Below are positions 16,051 to 26,700 of a stretch of 64,000 nucleotides of DNA, in pieces. This DNA is from Verrucomicrobiota bacterium (GTDB lineage: Bacteria; Verrucomicrobiota; Verrucomicrobiia; Limisphaerales; JACRJZ01). Location of the stretch: NCBI GenBank assembly GCA_016219875.1, contig JACRJZ010000091.1, positions 146,800 through 210,799 of the forward strand, written 5' to 3'. Below the pieces are notes generated by a model. That model made no database searches. It had not been told where the DNA came from and was given only the letters and a program-made list of their open reading frames with translations. The translations under genes and the position numbers were made by a program. The stretch's first letter is position 1. Each line of letters begins with the position of its first letter.

Positions 16051-19000
16051 TCACTTGGAGGGTTGGCTGAGGCGGCGCACGGCGTCCTGGAGTTCGGCCA
16101 CGCTGGCCTTGAGCGCCTGGAGTTCGGCGTTCTTGGCCTGGAGTTGTTCCTCCAGCTTCTGGTTCAAGCCCTGGATTGCGGCCAGGGCCACGCCGTCGGC
16201 ATCCACGGTGGCGATGGTCTTGTCGTCGGCGCCCAAGCCGAAGGCCGCACGGAAATCCTGCGCCACAGGGCCGATATGGCGGACGGACGTGCTGTTCGTG
16301 TAGCTCCAGGTTTGCACCGGCAGCGCAGCGATTCGCTCCAGCACGGCACGGGGATCGACCGGCGCGAAGTCCTGCTTCACGTTGCGGTCGCTCGGCGGAT
16401 TCACCGGCCCGGCCGTGCGGAACGTGCCGTCTTGTTCGACGTTGGCCAGCGACGTGAAGGCGCCGTTGACGGCGTACTTGCCGAATCGGATCGTGCCCCA
16501 GCCGTTGTCCGGCATGCCCAGGGCGAGGAAGCCCGGTTCCATGAACAAGCCCCAGCGGCCGTGGCCTTCCTTGGCGTAGCCGGCGCTGGCGTCAAACGGG
16601 TCCCAGCCGCGGGTGATGATCGGCGAATCGGAGGCTTCCTCGGCAATGCCGCGGGCGCTTTCCAGGCGCAAGCCGCCCAGCGCGCGGATGGCGAACTCGT
16701 TCGTGCGGACGCTCGAGAAGGTGGTAAACGGTCCGTCGCCGCGCTTGTCGCTCCACACTAAACTGGCCGCGTGCATCGCGCGGGCGCCCACGCCGGCGGC
16801 GAAACTGCCGACGCCGCTGGCCTCGTTCATGAAACCGCCGGGGATGACGGCCCAGGAACTGTCGGAATGGACCAGGTTTTGCGCGCCGCCGCCAATGGTG
16901 GCGGAACCGCTGTTCTGCCCGAGGCGGTTCAGGTAGCCGCCGGCAATCGTGTTGTCGAGGCTGTTCCCCTCGACGGTGTTGTTCCGGCCTCCGCCGACCG
17001 TTGCATGCTGCGCGTTGGTGCCGATGACGTGATCGGCCCCGCCGGCGATCACGGAGTTGACCGAATTTGGCCCGATGAGGTTGCGCGGTCCGCCGCCGAT
17101 GAAGCCGCCGGCCGCACGGACGGAATTCCCTGTGCCGCCGGCGATTGTGCCGAAGTCAGCTAAGAAACTGAACGAACCGACGTGATTGTCGGCGCCTCCT
17201 CCCACCGCGGCGTACTGACTGTTCATCACAGAATTCTGTGCGCCGCCGGCAATCGTGCCTCCGTTCGCGGACAAGGTGGTGTTCCAGAAACCACCGGCAA
17301 TCGTCGCGTTGGTGCTGACGAGGCCGATCACGTTCATGCCGCCGCCGCCCACCGTTCCCAAGTCACTGGCTACGATGTTGCGGCTCCAGTCGAACTCCGA
17401 CTCCATGAGGCCACCGCCGGCGATGGTCGCGCCGCGTACGCCGGGTTCGACGTAGTTCATGCCCACGCCGCCGATGACATTGACGTGGGAGGCGCTCGGG
17501 TTTTCGAGCCGCAAGCCAAGCACATTGCCCACCTGCAATTGCAGCCCCGCTGATCCCTCGGGCGCGCTGAGGGAGTTCGTGCCCAAGGCCAGCCCGCTGC
17601 TGAGGCGGAAGGCGTTGGCCGTGACGGTGCCGGATTGGTCCACGGTCATGAGCGCGGTCGGCTCACCGTTGGTCGAGTACTTGGCCACTTGGAACGAACG
17701 CTCAGTCAGGTCGTCACCCGGAATGCCGAGCGTGAGAGCACACCATTCCATGAACAAGCCCCAGCGGCCGTGGCCTTCCTTGGCGGAGCCGGCGCTGGCA
17801 TCGAACGGGTCCCAGCCGCGCGTGATGATCGGGCCATCGACGTCGTCCAGCGCCACGCCGCGGTCGCTGGCGACGCGCACGCCGCCGGAAGCGCGGAGGG
17901 CGAACTCATTGCTGCGGACGCTCGGGAAAGGCCAATAGTTGAGCTCGGTTTCGTCCAACCGCGGATCGGCCCACACGAACGCGCCCTTGTGCCACACCGT
18001 CGCGCCCACCCCCGCCGCGAAGCCGAACGGTTGATGCACCGAATTGTTCTGGCCGCCCGGAATGCTGGCCCCATGCGCCCCACGGAGAATCGCGTTGAAT
18101 TCACCGCCACCGATGGCGCTGAAGTCGGCCGCTTGGTGAATCACATTCCTCCGCCCGCCTGCCACGGTGCTGTGACTGGCATTGACGAGATTGGATTCGC
18201 CGCCGCCGATGAGACTATTCTCGCCCGCGGCCTGATTCCAGTGGCCGCCACCAACGGTCGCACCAGCACCTTCAGTTAAGTTGTAACGCCCGCCAGAGAT
18301 CGTGGACAGAAAGCCCACGGCGGAGTTCGCATTGCCACCTCCGATGGTGGACTGGGAGCCAAAGGCAGCGTTGCCATACCCTCCCGCGATGGTGGCGGTG
18401 TACGCGTCATTTGAAACCGTGTTGTTGCCGCCGCCGCCGATCGTGCCGAAGTTGGCGCGCACGGAGTTGGCGGCGCCGCCGGCGATGGTGGCGTTGCCCA
18501 CCTCCGGCGCGACGGAGTTCCAGGCCGCGCCGCCGATCACGTTCACAAAGCCACTGGTGCCGGCCGGCTCCAAGCGGAGTGCGGGGCGGTTGTTGACGCG
18601 CAACTCCAGCGGCTGGATGCCGGTCGTGCCCAGGAATTCATCCGGGCCAGTGATCGCATTGCCGCCCAACTGCCAGAACGCGCCCGCTCCCAAGCCTCCG
18701 AGAGTCGCCGCGTTCACGCCGGTCAATCCGGTCCCGCTGCCGGTGAAGGTGCCCGTCAACGTCACGCCGACGGCGTCGTTGGTCAGCACGGCTCCGGGCA
18801 GTTGCTCCCAAGCCAGAGTCCCGCTGACTTGGCTGGCGGGAATAGCTTCGGAAACCGTGCGCGCCGTTCCGGCCGTGGCCGCGTGGATCGCCTGCGGCGT
18901 GGGTGTGATCGGCTGGCGCGGCGTCAGGGGATTGAAGGCGCCGCCGCTGCCGTTGGTGCGCACGCCGATCTGCAGCCAGAGGCCGCCTCCCTCGAAGAGG

Positions 19001-19344
19001 CCGCTGCCGAAGTCCAGCGGAGTCGTGAACAGCCCGCCCGCGATGACCGCGGCGTTCGTGACGAGCTTGCTGACCGAGTTGCCGGCCAGCGGGTCGTCCC
19101 AAAGTTGGAAGGTCAGTTCGTAGCTGCCGCTGGCGGGCGCGCCGCCGTCGGTGAGACGGCCTTGGTAGGTGAAGGCCGTGCCCACTGCAGCAGCCAAGCA
19201 GAAGGCAGAAGGCAGAAGGCAGAAAGCCAGCAGCGCGGCAAGAAAACCCAATTTCAAATTGAGAATTGAAAATTGGAGATTGCCAATGGGTGCCGCCGAG
19301 CGGGTAGTGGTTTCGGATTTCGGATGTTGGGTCATGGATTTCAT
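16051..19344 (-). CDS. Giant secreted fibre-like protein with YadA-head-like repeats and C-terminal S74 chaperone
   Basis: A protein of up to 1097 residues. The N-terminus contains a hydrophobic export segment (FLAALLAFCLLPSAFCLAAA) partly encoded by heptamer repeats, so the exact start is uncertain. It is followed by GTAFTYQGRLTDGG and a beta domain shared with two paralogues. Two long stretches of ATIAGGxxNxxx / TIGGGxxN repeats resemble trimeric adhesin heads. The C-terminus holds SDRNVKQDF and HIGPVAQDFR, matching the intramolecular chaperone (Peptidase S74) of phage tail spikes with its Ser-Lys dyad, then a short coiled coil (LNQKLEEQLQAKNAELQALK). It probably forms a self-cleaving trimeric surface or secreted fibre. 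It is the extra fibre in module B; the other two fibres lack the S74 domain. Confidence 0.8.
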   Translation of the reverse strand: MKSMTQHPKSETTTRSAAPIGNLQFSILNLKLGFLAALLAFCLLPSAFCLAAAVGTAFTYQGRLTDGGAPASGSYELTFQLWDDPLAGNSVSKLVTNAAVIAGGLFTTPLDFGSGLFEGGGLWLQIGVRTNGSGGAFNPLTPRQPITPTPQAIHAATAGTARTVSEAIPASQVSGTLAWEQLPGAVLTNDAVGVTLTGTFTGSGTGLTGVNAATLGGLGAGAFWQLGGNAITGPDEFLGTTGIQPLELRVNNRPALRLEPAGTSGFVNVIGGAAWNSVAPEVGNATIAGGAANSVRANFGTIGGGGNNTVSNDAYTATIAGGYGNAAFGSQSTIGGGNANSAVGFLSTISGGRYNLTEGAGATVGGGHWNQAAGENSLIGGGESNLVNASHSTVAGGRRNVIHQAADFSAIGGGEFNAILRGAHGASIPGGQNNSVHQPFGFAAGVGATVWHKGAFVWADPRLDETELNYWPFPSVRSNEFALRASGGVRVASDRGVALDDVDGPIITRGWDPFDASAGSAKEGHGRWGLFMEWCALTLGIPGDDLTERSFQVAKYSTNGEPTALMTVDQSGTVTANAFRLSSGLALGTNSLSAPEGSAGLQLQVGNVLGLRLENPSASHVNVIGGVGMNYVEPGVRGATIAGGGLMESEFDWSRNIVASDLGTVGGGGMNVIGLVSTNATIAGGFWNTTLSANGGTIAGGAQNSVMNSQYAAVGGGADNHVGSFSFLADFGTIAGGTGNSVRAAGGFIGGGPRNLIGPNSVNSVIAGGADHVIGTNAQHATVGGGRNNTVEGNSLDNTIAGGYLNRLGQNSGSATIGGGAQNLVHSDSSWAVIPGGFMNEASGVGSFAAGVGARAMHAASLVWSDKRGDGPFTTFSSVRTNEFAIRALGGLRLESARGIAEEASDSPIITRGWDPFDASAGYAKEGHGRWGLFMEPGFLALGMPDNGWGTIRFGKYAVNGAFTSLANVEQDGTFRTAGPVNPPSDRNVKQDFAPVDPRAVLERIAALPVQTWSYTNSTSVRHIGPVAQDFRAAFGLGADDKTIATVDADGVALAAIQGLNQKLEEQLQAKNAELQALKASVAELQDAVRRLSQPSK

Positions 19345-19345
19345 A
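19201..19345. repeat. Heptanucleotide arrays in the fibre gene N-terminal coding region
   Basis: Three arrays share a 7-bp period: 19201-19228 (GAAGGCA three times, then GAAAGCC), 19251-19285 (ATTTCAA, ATTGAGA, ATTGAAA, ATTGGAG, ATTGCCA) and 19311-19345 (TTTCGGA twice, then drifting units). In frame they encode the first 48 or so residues, including the LLPSAFC part of the signal peptide. Confidence 0.8.
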
Positions 19346-19362
19346 GAATTGTTTTGAGTTTG

Positions 19363-20853
19363 TCAGCGACCGATGGTGACCGGGCCGTTGTAGGCGCGGA
19401 GTGCGACGCGTTTGTTGAGGTGGGCCGTTTCCCTGGAAGTGCCGGTCTTGAAGGTGAGTGTGCCGCCCCAGCCCACGGCGGCCAGCCCCTGCGCCAGCGT
19501 CTCGAAAGGCGTGGCGAACTGGCCGTCTTGCGGCGAACCGTGGTAGTTGAAGTCCACCCAGTAGCCGGTGCTGTTGAGCCATTCCACCCGGAGGCTGGGA
19601 GCGCCTTGGACGAACGGATGCACCGCGAACTGGATGCCTGTGTCCGTGCCGTCCACCCAGTGGATCGACGGCGTGGTGGTGCCGCTGCCCCACAAGCCAA
19701 CGCCGGACACGCCGAGCGAAGGATAGGTCAAGTTCCACAACGCCCAATCCCAGCGCTGTGGATTCGGATCCAAATCCACCGGAGCGTGACTGCCATCCTG
19801 CTTGATCCGCCAGATGGCCAGGCCGTTGGTCGGCCAGATGACTTGGTCGTAGGTGCTGCTGCGGCCGGTCACGAAACTGGACCGGTATTCCAGCAGCAGG
19901 AAGTCCGCGGTGCCGTGCGCCGGGTCATAGAGCAGGAGCGGGGCGGCGGGGTCGGTCATTTGCGCGGCCGGCAGGAGGGCCGAGCCGCCCGCCGTCAGGC
20001 TGGCGATGCGCGGCTCCACCCAGCCGAATTGCATCCGATGCCAGGCGTCCAGGCCCAGGCTGGTGTAGCCTGGCAGGTTGATGTATTGCAGCGTGGCCGT
20101 CATCAGGCCCGTATCCAGTCCCTTGTTCCCGGCGCTGTCATACATGTCCCGCGCGCCCAGCGCGTGCGACACTTCGTGGGCGATGGACGCAAAATCGGTG
20201 CGATGGTTGACGTGGGAAAACGCGCCCATGTCCACGGTGATGTTGTTGTCGTCGGGCGGAGGCACCGGCCCCATGTAACGCGTGGCTCCCCACTCCTCGT
20301 TTTCGTTGGAGATGATCAGAATCGTCAATTCGTTCCGCCGCACCACGCCGTCATGGTTCAGATCAAACGGGCGGAAATCGAAGCCATGGCGCATGGCTTG
20401 GGCCACCAAGTTCGAGCCCACCAACCGGTCGGCCAGCCAAGCCGTCTGCGGAGTGCCGGGAGCGCCATGATTGAACAAGTTCGTCAACACGCCATGCACG
20501 CACCACTCCCACGGCTGGTTGATGGTCATCGGCTCGAAGCGGGCCATGCTCCAGAAGAAACGGCCATTCGAACTCTCGCGGAAGAACCCGTAGAGACTGG
20601 GCGCGCTGGCGCTAAAGACCAGCGACTGGTAGTAAGCGGCGTTGGTGTAAAACGCGGGCCGGCCGCTGAAGTTGCCCAGCAGGACGAGCAGACTGCGGCT
20701 GCCGACATTGAGGTCGCCATCGACCCGAATGGCCTGGTATCCGAAATCCGTGAGCGTGGCGGCGCTGAGCCAGTTGGCGGCCGCCAGCCCTGCGGCCAGC
20801 AGCAGGGCGGAAGATCGCCGGCGACGCTGGCCTGGTGGGAGGGTTGTTTTCAT
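19363..20853 (-). CDS. Secreted M6-like metalloprotease domain protein (module B)
   Basis: A 496-residue protein with an N-terminal signal (ALLLAAGLAAANWLSA). The zinc-protease motif HEVSHALGARDMYD places His226, Glu227 and His230 as catalytic or zinc residues, with Asp236 downstream, the layout of M6 (immune inhibitor A-like) peptidases. DLNHDGVVRRNE near residue 164 looks like a Ca-binding loop. The last 45 residues (ALRAYNGPVTIGR) are shared with the paralogue at 30427-32283 and may be an export or attachment domain. It lies between two fibre genes on the same strand, 39 bp from the upstream one, suggesting co-expression and possibly processing of the fibres (inference). Confidence 0.8.
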   Translation of the reverse strand: MKTTLPPGQRRRRSSALLLAAGLAAANWLSAATLTDFGYQAIRVDGDLNVGSRSLLVLLGNFSGRPAFYTNAAYYQSLVFSASAPSLYGFFRESSNGRFFWSMARFEPMTINQPWEWCVHGVLTNLFNHGAPGTPQTAWLADRLVGSNLVAQAMRHGFDFRPFDLNHDGVVRRNELTILIISNENEEWGATRYMGPVPPPDDNNITVDMGAFSHVNHRTDFASIAHEVSHALGARDMYDSAGNKGLDTGLMTATLQYINLPGYTSLGLDAWHRMQFGWVEPRIASLTAGGSALLPAAQMTDPAAPLLLYDPAHGTADFLLLEYRSSFVTGRSSTYDQVIWPTNGLAIWRIKQDGSHAPVDLDPNPQRWDWALWNLTYPSLGVSGVGLWGSGTTTPSIHWVDGTDTGIQFAVHPFVQGAPSLRVEWLNSTGYWVDFNYHGSPQDGQFATPFETLAQGLAAVGWGGTLTFKTGTSRETAHLNKRVALRAYNGPVTIGR

Positions 20854-20892
20854 GAGGTGATTCCTCGAGTTGGGAGGGACGGAACTTGCCCG

Positions 20893-23337
20893 CTATTGCA
20901 GCGTGACCAGCACCAGCACCATGCCCCGGCCTTCGGGCAGCACGCTCATGGCCTTGCCCAAGATGGCGCCTTGCGCCTTGGCATGGTCGGTGACTTTCCG
21001 GGCGTGGCCCGGCGTGTCGGACGTCGTGAGCAAATCGCCCGGCTTGATCGCTCCAAACTGGGCATCGGCCAGCACATAGACGCGGCCGCTGAGGGCCACG
21101 TTGCGACCGGCTTCGAGCGCATTCTCCTGCACCATGCTGATGCCGGCTTTGATCCCGTTGGCGCCGCTGACCACGCCGGCGACCTTGCGGTCGTAGGCCG
21201 AGCGGCTGAGTTGGAGGCGGCCGGGGCTGGTTTTGTCAATCACCACCACGCTGCCGGCCGCGACGTCTTGTTCGGTCATGGCGAACGGTTCGGCCAGGTC
21301 TGCGCCGCCCAGAATGGTGACGCTGTTGCAGCTCAGGTCGCCGTTCTGCTGCACCGTGAGGAGTGACTGGTAGCTGCCGTCCACGTTGTACTTCCCCACT
21401 GCGAACGTGCGGGGGCCGACGTCTTCGGCCGGAATGCCGGCGACCAATTGCCCCGGTTCCATGAAGAGGCCCCAGCGGCCCAGCCCGGCTTTGCTGCCGG
21501 CGCTCGAGTTGAACGTGTCCCAACCGCGGGTGATCAGCGGCGCATCCAGGGCGTCCAGGCCAATGCCCTTGTTGTTGGCGATCCAGAAGCCTTCATCGCC
21601 GATGTAGAACCGGGCGCCGCCGTGGGCGGCCACATCAAAACTCTCCGCCTTGGTCGAGTACCGCGCTCCCGCTCCATCGGACCAGACGAAAGAACCGTCG
21701 TGCGCGGCGTGCGCGTCGCGTCCGGCGGCCAGGCTTCCCACGCCGGCGGCCTCGTTGTTCGAGCCGCCCGGCACCGCACCTTCCGAGCGAGCCGTGTTGT
21801 GATGACCTCCGGCCACGACCCCGTTGGCGCTGGCGAGATTGTGGTGCCCGCCTCCCACCGCGCTGTTTGCCCCCGCCGTATTGTTGTAGCCGCCCGCTAC
21901 CGTGCCGGCCTCTCCGGCTGAATTCCCATAACCGCCGGACACCGTGCCGTAGCTGCCGCTCACTTGGTTGGGGTTGGACACGCTTCCGAAGACGACGTCA
22001 GAGAAGAGGCTGCCGCCGCCCGCCACGGTAGCGCCCACGCAGCCTCCGGCAATGGTGTTGCCCGGATAGCCGGCGCGAACGTTGATGCTTTGTTCTGAGG
22101 AAAACAGGTTCCCCGACCAGGCCCGCTCCAAACGCAGGGCGATGTCGTTCTGGAGGCGCACATCAAATGTGTCGGCATTGGTGACGTTGAGGGACGGCAG
22201 CACTTCGTCGCCGAACTGCAGCCCGCTGGGCGTTTGGAACCGGGTGGCCGTGACCACGCCCGCTTGGTCCACCGTCATCAGCGGGGTGGGCGTGCCGTCG
22301 GGCGCGTACTTCGCCACTTGCAGCAACTTGCCCGGCAGGTCATCGCCCGGCAGCCCGAGCGTGAGGCGATGTGGTTCCATGAACAGGCCCCAGCGGCCGA
22401 TGCCCGCCTTGCCGCCCGGCGCGCTGGGGTCAAACACGTCCCAATCGCGGACGATCATCGGCTCATCGGCGGCGCTCAAATGAATGCCGTGTGGCCACAG
22501 CCCGCTCCACGCCGACGGTGCCAGCGACAGGGCGACGACATTGGACAAGCCCGCGCCGTCGCCTTGGAAGCCGCCTTTGGCCCGCACCGTGCCATCGGCG
22601 GTCACCCAGAATCGTTGCTCGCCAAGTCCAGTTCTGCCCACAAAGAAATGGCCGGTGGTGGATTGGCCGAGGACGCCAGCGCCGTCCGGACTGAGCCCCT
22701 CCACGCCGGTGCCCCCACCGTTGTTCTGTCCCTGCACGCCGCGCGAGCCAATTCCCTGGGCGGAGCCAAGCAATCCCACGTTTGGCCCATCTGCGCTGTT
22801 GAAGACGCGCAGTCCATAGAAGCCTCCGCCTGTCCAGCTTTGGCCGTAATGGTCGTGATTGGTGCGGGCCAGATTGGCGGGCAGGTTCGCGTCCGGCACG
22901 GTGCCGGCAAGCTGGCTGGCTGACAGGGCCGCGCTCAGGTTTGTCGCCGTCCCGGCCTTGGTTGCGTAAAGCGCCTGCGGGGCGGGCGTGAGCGGCTGGC
23001 GCGGCGCGAGCAAGCTGAAGGCGCCGGCACTGCCGTTGGTGCGCACGCCGATCTCCAGCCAGACGGCGGCTCCCTCAAAGGGTGCGCTGCCGAAGTCCAG
23101 CACTGCCGTAAAGAGTCCCCCGCTGACCTGGACCCGATTGGTCAGGAGGTTGCTGGCTGGACTGCCCGTCAGCGAGTCGTTGAAGAGTTGGAAGGTCAGT
23201 TCGTAGCTGCCGCTGGCGGGCGCGCCGCCGTCGGTGAGGTTGCCTTGATAGGTGAAGGCCGTGCCCAACGGCGCGGCGGGGAGTTCCAGACTGAACAGGA
23301 CGGCCAAGCCAAGGATGCGGAGGAGGTTTGTTTTCAT
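20893..23337 (-). CDS. Secreted fibre-like protein (module B, second fibre)
   Basis: An 814-residue protein with a short signal peptide (LLRILGLAVLFSLELPAA), then GTAFTYQGNLTDGGAPASGS and the beta domain common to the three fibre proteins here. The middle has GGYGN / GGGHHN / AGGHHN adhesin-head-like repeats (about residues 440-545). The C-terminal module of about 135 residues starts ADLAEPFAM and contains GDLLTTSDTPGHARKV and a LVLVTLQ end; it is nearly the same as in the 32318-34489 protein and replaces the S74 domain of the giant fibre. No enzymatic motif is seen. A structural surface or secreted fibre is likely. Confidence 0.78.
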   Translation of the reverse strand: MKTNLLRILGLAVLFSLELPAAPLGTAFTYQGNLTDGGAPASGSYELTFQLFNDSLTGSPASNLLTNRVQVSGGLFTAVLDFGSAPFEGAAVWLEIGVRTNGSAGAFSLLAPRQPLTPAPQALYATKAGTATNLSAALSASQLAGTVPDANLPANLARTNHDHYGQSWTGGGFYGLRVFNSADGPNVGLLGSAQGIGSRGVQGQNNGGGTGVEGLSPDGAGVLGQSTTGHFFVGRTGLGEQRFWVTADGTVRAKGGFQGDGAGLSNVVALSLAPSAWSGLWPHGIHLSAADEPMIVRDWDVFDPSAPGGKAGIGRWGLFMEPHRLTLGLPGDDLPGKLLQVAKYAPDGTPTPLMTVDQAGVVTATRFQTPSGLQFGDEVLPSLNVTNADTFDVRLQNDIALRLERAWSGNLFSSEQSINVRAGYPGNTIAGGCVGATVAGGGSLFSDVVFGSVSNPNQVSGSYGTVSGGYGNSAGEAGTVAGGYNNTAGANSAVGGGHHNLASANGVVAGGHHNTARSEGAVPGGSNNEAAGVGSLAAGRDAHAAHDGSFVWSDGAGARYSTKAESFDVAAHGGARFYIGDEGFWIANNKGIGLDALDAPLITRGWDTFNSSAGSKAGLGRWGLFMEPGQLVAGIPAEDVGPRTFAVGKYNVDGSYQSLLTVQQNGDLSCNSVTILGGADLAEPFAMTEQDVAAGSVVVIDKTSPGRLQLSRSAYDRKVAGVVSGANGIKAGISMVQENALEAGRNVALSGRVYVLADAQFGAIKPGDLLTTSDTPGHARKVTDHAKAQGAILGKAMSVLPEGRGMVLVLVTLQ

Positions 23338-23760
23338 CGTGGGGGTTTCTCAGGGTTGTCGGAAATCGGCGGCACCGAAGCCTCGTTCAAAACGGTAGCA
23401 GCCGACGTGAGGAGAGTCGGAGCAACCGCCGACAGTTGCTGCATCGGGCCCAGGAACGGAGCGCGGCTGTGGTCGAAGACCCAGCCGCAGCAGTTACGCC
23501 ACCGCTGCGGCTGGTCCTGCGGACACAGCCGCGCTCCGTTCCTTGGCAGGCTCTGGTCTTCTGTCTGATCTCTGACTCCTGACTTCTGACCTCTGAATGG
23601 AGCCTCCTCACGTCGGCTGCTACGGGGGTGGGCAATCGTCTCACTGCAGATCTGAAAACCTGCGCGACCAGGCGCCCCAAACGTTGAGCCGGAATGCGGA
23701 CACGTTGCTGCCATGAAGATGAATCCGCAACGAGAGGGGGCGATCTTTCAAAAAAAAAAA
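23338..23760. other. Non-coding spacer between kinase and fibre genes
   Basis: No gene is credible here. The spacer holds the composite palindromic repeat at 23395-23623 and an A10 run at 23751-23760 directly after the kinase stop on the opposite strand. Read on the minus strand it supplies T residues just downstream of the kinase stop and could assist termination. Confidence 0.5.
23395..23623. repeat. Composite repeat: dispersed palindrome copy 3 with nested palindromes and a heptamer array
   Basis: The outer arms are the CCTCC-family palindrome (from 23395 and 23600-23623), split by about 180 bp. Inside are a perfect 20-bp inverted pair (23452-23471 / 23524-23543, AGGAACGGAGCGCGGCTGTG) and, nested in that, an 11-bp pair (23481-23491 / 23504-23514). 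An array of seven heptamers fills 23551-23599 (CTGATCT, CTGACTC, CTGACTT, CTGACCT and so on). This looks like one element inserted into another. Confidence 0.85.
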
Positions 23761-26700
23761 TTACTTCGCCGATGGCGCCACCGCCCAGTCCAGGTTGAGT
23801 TCGGCCAGACGGCACCGCAGGGTGGCCAAGTTCCAAAGCTGGATGAGATGCGATTCGGTCACCACCGCGAGTTGGTCGCCGGCATGGTTGAACGTCAGCG
23901 CCGAGATGGTGCGCGGCAGCGGGCTTTCGAGGACGGCCAGTTCGGCGCCGGTGCGCGCGTCGCGGAGTTGCACCTCGGTCCGCGTCAGGGCCAGGGCCAG
24001 GAGCCGGCCATCGCGCGAGAAGGCGACCGGACCTTGCAGCGTGGCGGCGTTGCGACGCGGGAAGCGCCAGCCGGGCCGGCCCGTGGCCACGTCCCAGAAG
24101 CAGACTTCCTCCCCACCGCCCGTGACCAGCCAGCGATTGTCGGGCGCGAAGGCCACGCACGCGCTGCCCGTCACTTCCGTGCGCCAAGCTTCTTCGCGGG
24201 TTGGCAGGTCCCACAACCGGACCAAGCTGGGATGGCCAAAAGTGCAGGCGGCCAGCCAGCGGCAGTCAGGACTGAGGGCCAGCCAGTACGGCCTTTCCGG
24301 GCACGGCAAGGTGCCCGTCAGGATCCCGTCGCGCCGCACCGTGATGTGGTCGCCATGCAAGTAGGCCAGCACTTGGCCGTCGTCGCTCAGGCAGCCGCGC
24401 TGATAGTTGTCGTCCGTGGCGCTGATGGTTTCCGGCGCGCCGAAGGAGAGCGCGCCGCTGCCCGCCGTCGCCAACGGCCAGCGGAACACGCCGTCCTGGC
24501 GGCACACGAGCAACTCGCGGCGCCCCGGGTGGAACATGACGGAACAGGCCTTCGCCGAGGGCAAGTGCGCCAGTTCAACCCTTTCCGCTACGTTCCACAC
24601 GCGGACGCCGTCGTAGCTCGCCGTGGCCAGTTGGCGGTCGTCTGGGCTGAAGGCCACGCCCCACGGGCCTTTGGTGTCGTCGCCGCGCACGGCCGGTTCC
24701 GGCTCGGTCCAGAGGCGGCAGATACGGTCATCGACGATCTCGTGGAGCATGATTTCATCGCGGCCGAACGGCAGAAGCGCGAGTTGCCGGCCGTCCGAAC
24801 TGAAACGCAACTCGGTGCCCGCCGAGGGCAGCGCGAGCCACAAATGGCCGCTGGCCATGTCCCACAAGCACGTCGTTCCATCCCAACTGGACGTGGCCAG
24901 CAACTCGCCGTGCGGATGCAGGGCCAGGGCCGTCAGCCGCGCTTGGTGGCCGCCGAGCACGCGGCTCAATCGGCCAGCGGGGATTTCCCAGAGCCGCACG
25001 CAAGCATCGCCGGCGGCGGTGACCAGCGTGCGGCCTGACGGCGCCCAACGCAGGTCGTCCACGCGCGCAGGATGCGGGAGCCAGATCTCGGCGGCGGCGT
25101 TGTCGGTGCCGACCACGACCACGGCGTTGCTCGCGCTCAGCGCCACGGCCAACCGCTGGCCATCGTGACTGAAGGCCAGTCCCGCCGCGGGGCAGGGCAG
25201 GGGGATCGTCTTCCGCACCGCGCGCGTCTCAAGGTCGAGCAACTCGACCCGCTCCTCGATCCGGCCCACTGCGACCAGCCCGCGCGCCGCCGAGAAATCC
25301 GCCACGACGCCGGCGCTCAGGTTGGTCAAAGCGAAGCGCAGCGTGCGTTGATCTACGTCCCAGAGGCGAATAGCGCCGTCCGTGTCGGCGGCGAGGAGGT
25401 GGTTCGGAGAGGCGGGCACGAACGACATCGTCTCCACCGGCACGCCGCCGCCCGGCCACGAGGCGAGTTCCGCCTGGTCCTTCACGCGCCGCAGCGTGAC
25501 GCGGCCGGCAGTGTCGCTGCTGGCATACGTCTCCAGACTGGGATGAAGACGCGGGTGGGACTCGTCCGCGCCGGGCAACGGCAGGGGCGCTCGTGGCAGG
25601 AGATCGGGCAGGGCGAGGCAGGCGATGGCTTCGTTGCGCAACTCCATGCTGTTGCTGGCGGCGGCGGCCTGGCGCAGAGCTTGGAGGCTTTCCACGCGCG
25701 CGCCGCTCATCCCGCTGCGGCGTCCGGCGCGGGCCTGGGCCAGGAGCGAGTTCCACAATTGCCGGCGGGCCTCCTGTTCCGCATGCTCGATGCGCCTAGC
25801 CCGCTCGTGTTCCCGGCGCGCCTCCAACGCCGCCAGCAAGTAGCCGCCCACCGCCAGGCCGCCGATCAAGGCGCTCACCAAGCTGGCTTTCTTGAGCAGC
25901 GAGAGGTGGCGTTCGAGCGAGCGCATCCGGCGCACGGAGCGGCCGCTTTGCAGCAACGCCAAGTCCGCCTGCATGTCTTCCGCCGTCTGGTAGCGGCGGG
26001 CGGCCTGGCCTTCGCAGGCTTTGAGGATGATTTCGTGAAATTCCAGCAAGCCGTGCCCGCTCGGCAGTTCGAGCCACGCCGGCGGGATTTCGGGAAACCG
26101 CAGCCGGTCGAGGCCCGTGGCCGCTTCGTAAAGCACTTTGCCGAGGCTGTAGAGATCGGCCGACGACGTGCCCGGCCCCTCCGGCGGAATGAAGCCTTCG
26201 GTGCCGACAAACGAGCGCGATTCGCCCAACTCGGAGACCAGCCCGATGTCCGCCAGCTTGGGCCGGCCACGGACGAAGATGATGTTCGAAGGCTTGAGGT
26301 CGCGGTGGATCAGCCCGCTCTTGTGCAAGTGCCCGAGCGCGGCGGCGAGGGCGAGGCCGACGTCGAGCAACTGGTCCACCGGCAGCGCGCCGCGCCGCTG
26401 GAGATCGGCGCGGAGCGTCCGAGGGACGTAGGTCTGAGGGTTCAAGGTTCGAGGTTCAAGGTTCAAAGTTGTCTTCGAGCCGGCCGCGCTCCCGTCTGAG
26501 CTTTCGTTCGCCAAGCACGAGCTTTGAACTTTGAACTCTGAACCTTGAACTAAGGCATCGTCCGCCAACTCCATCACGTAGTAAAAACAGCCGGCGGCCG
26601 GGTTGCGTCCGACGTGCAAGACCTGCACCAGCCCTTCGTGCGAGCGCGACACTGGCTCGAACTTTTGAATGCCTGCGAACTCGCGCTCGAAGGGGCGGTC

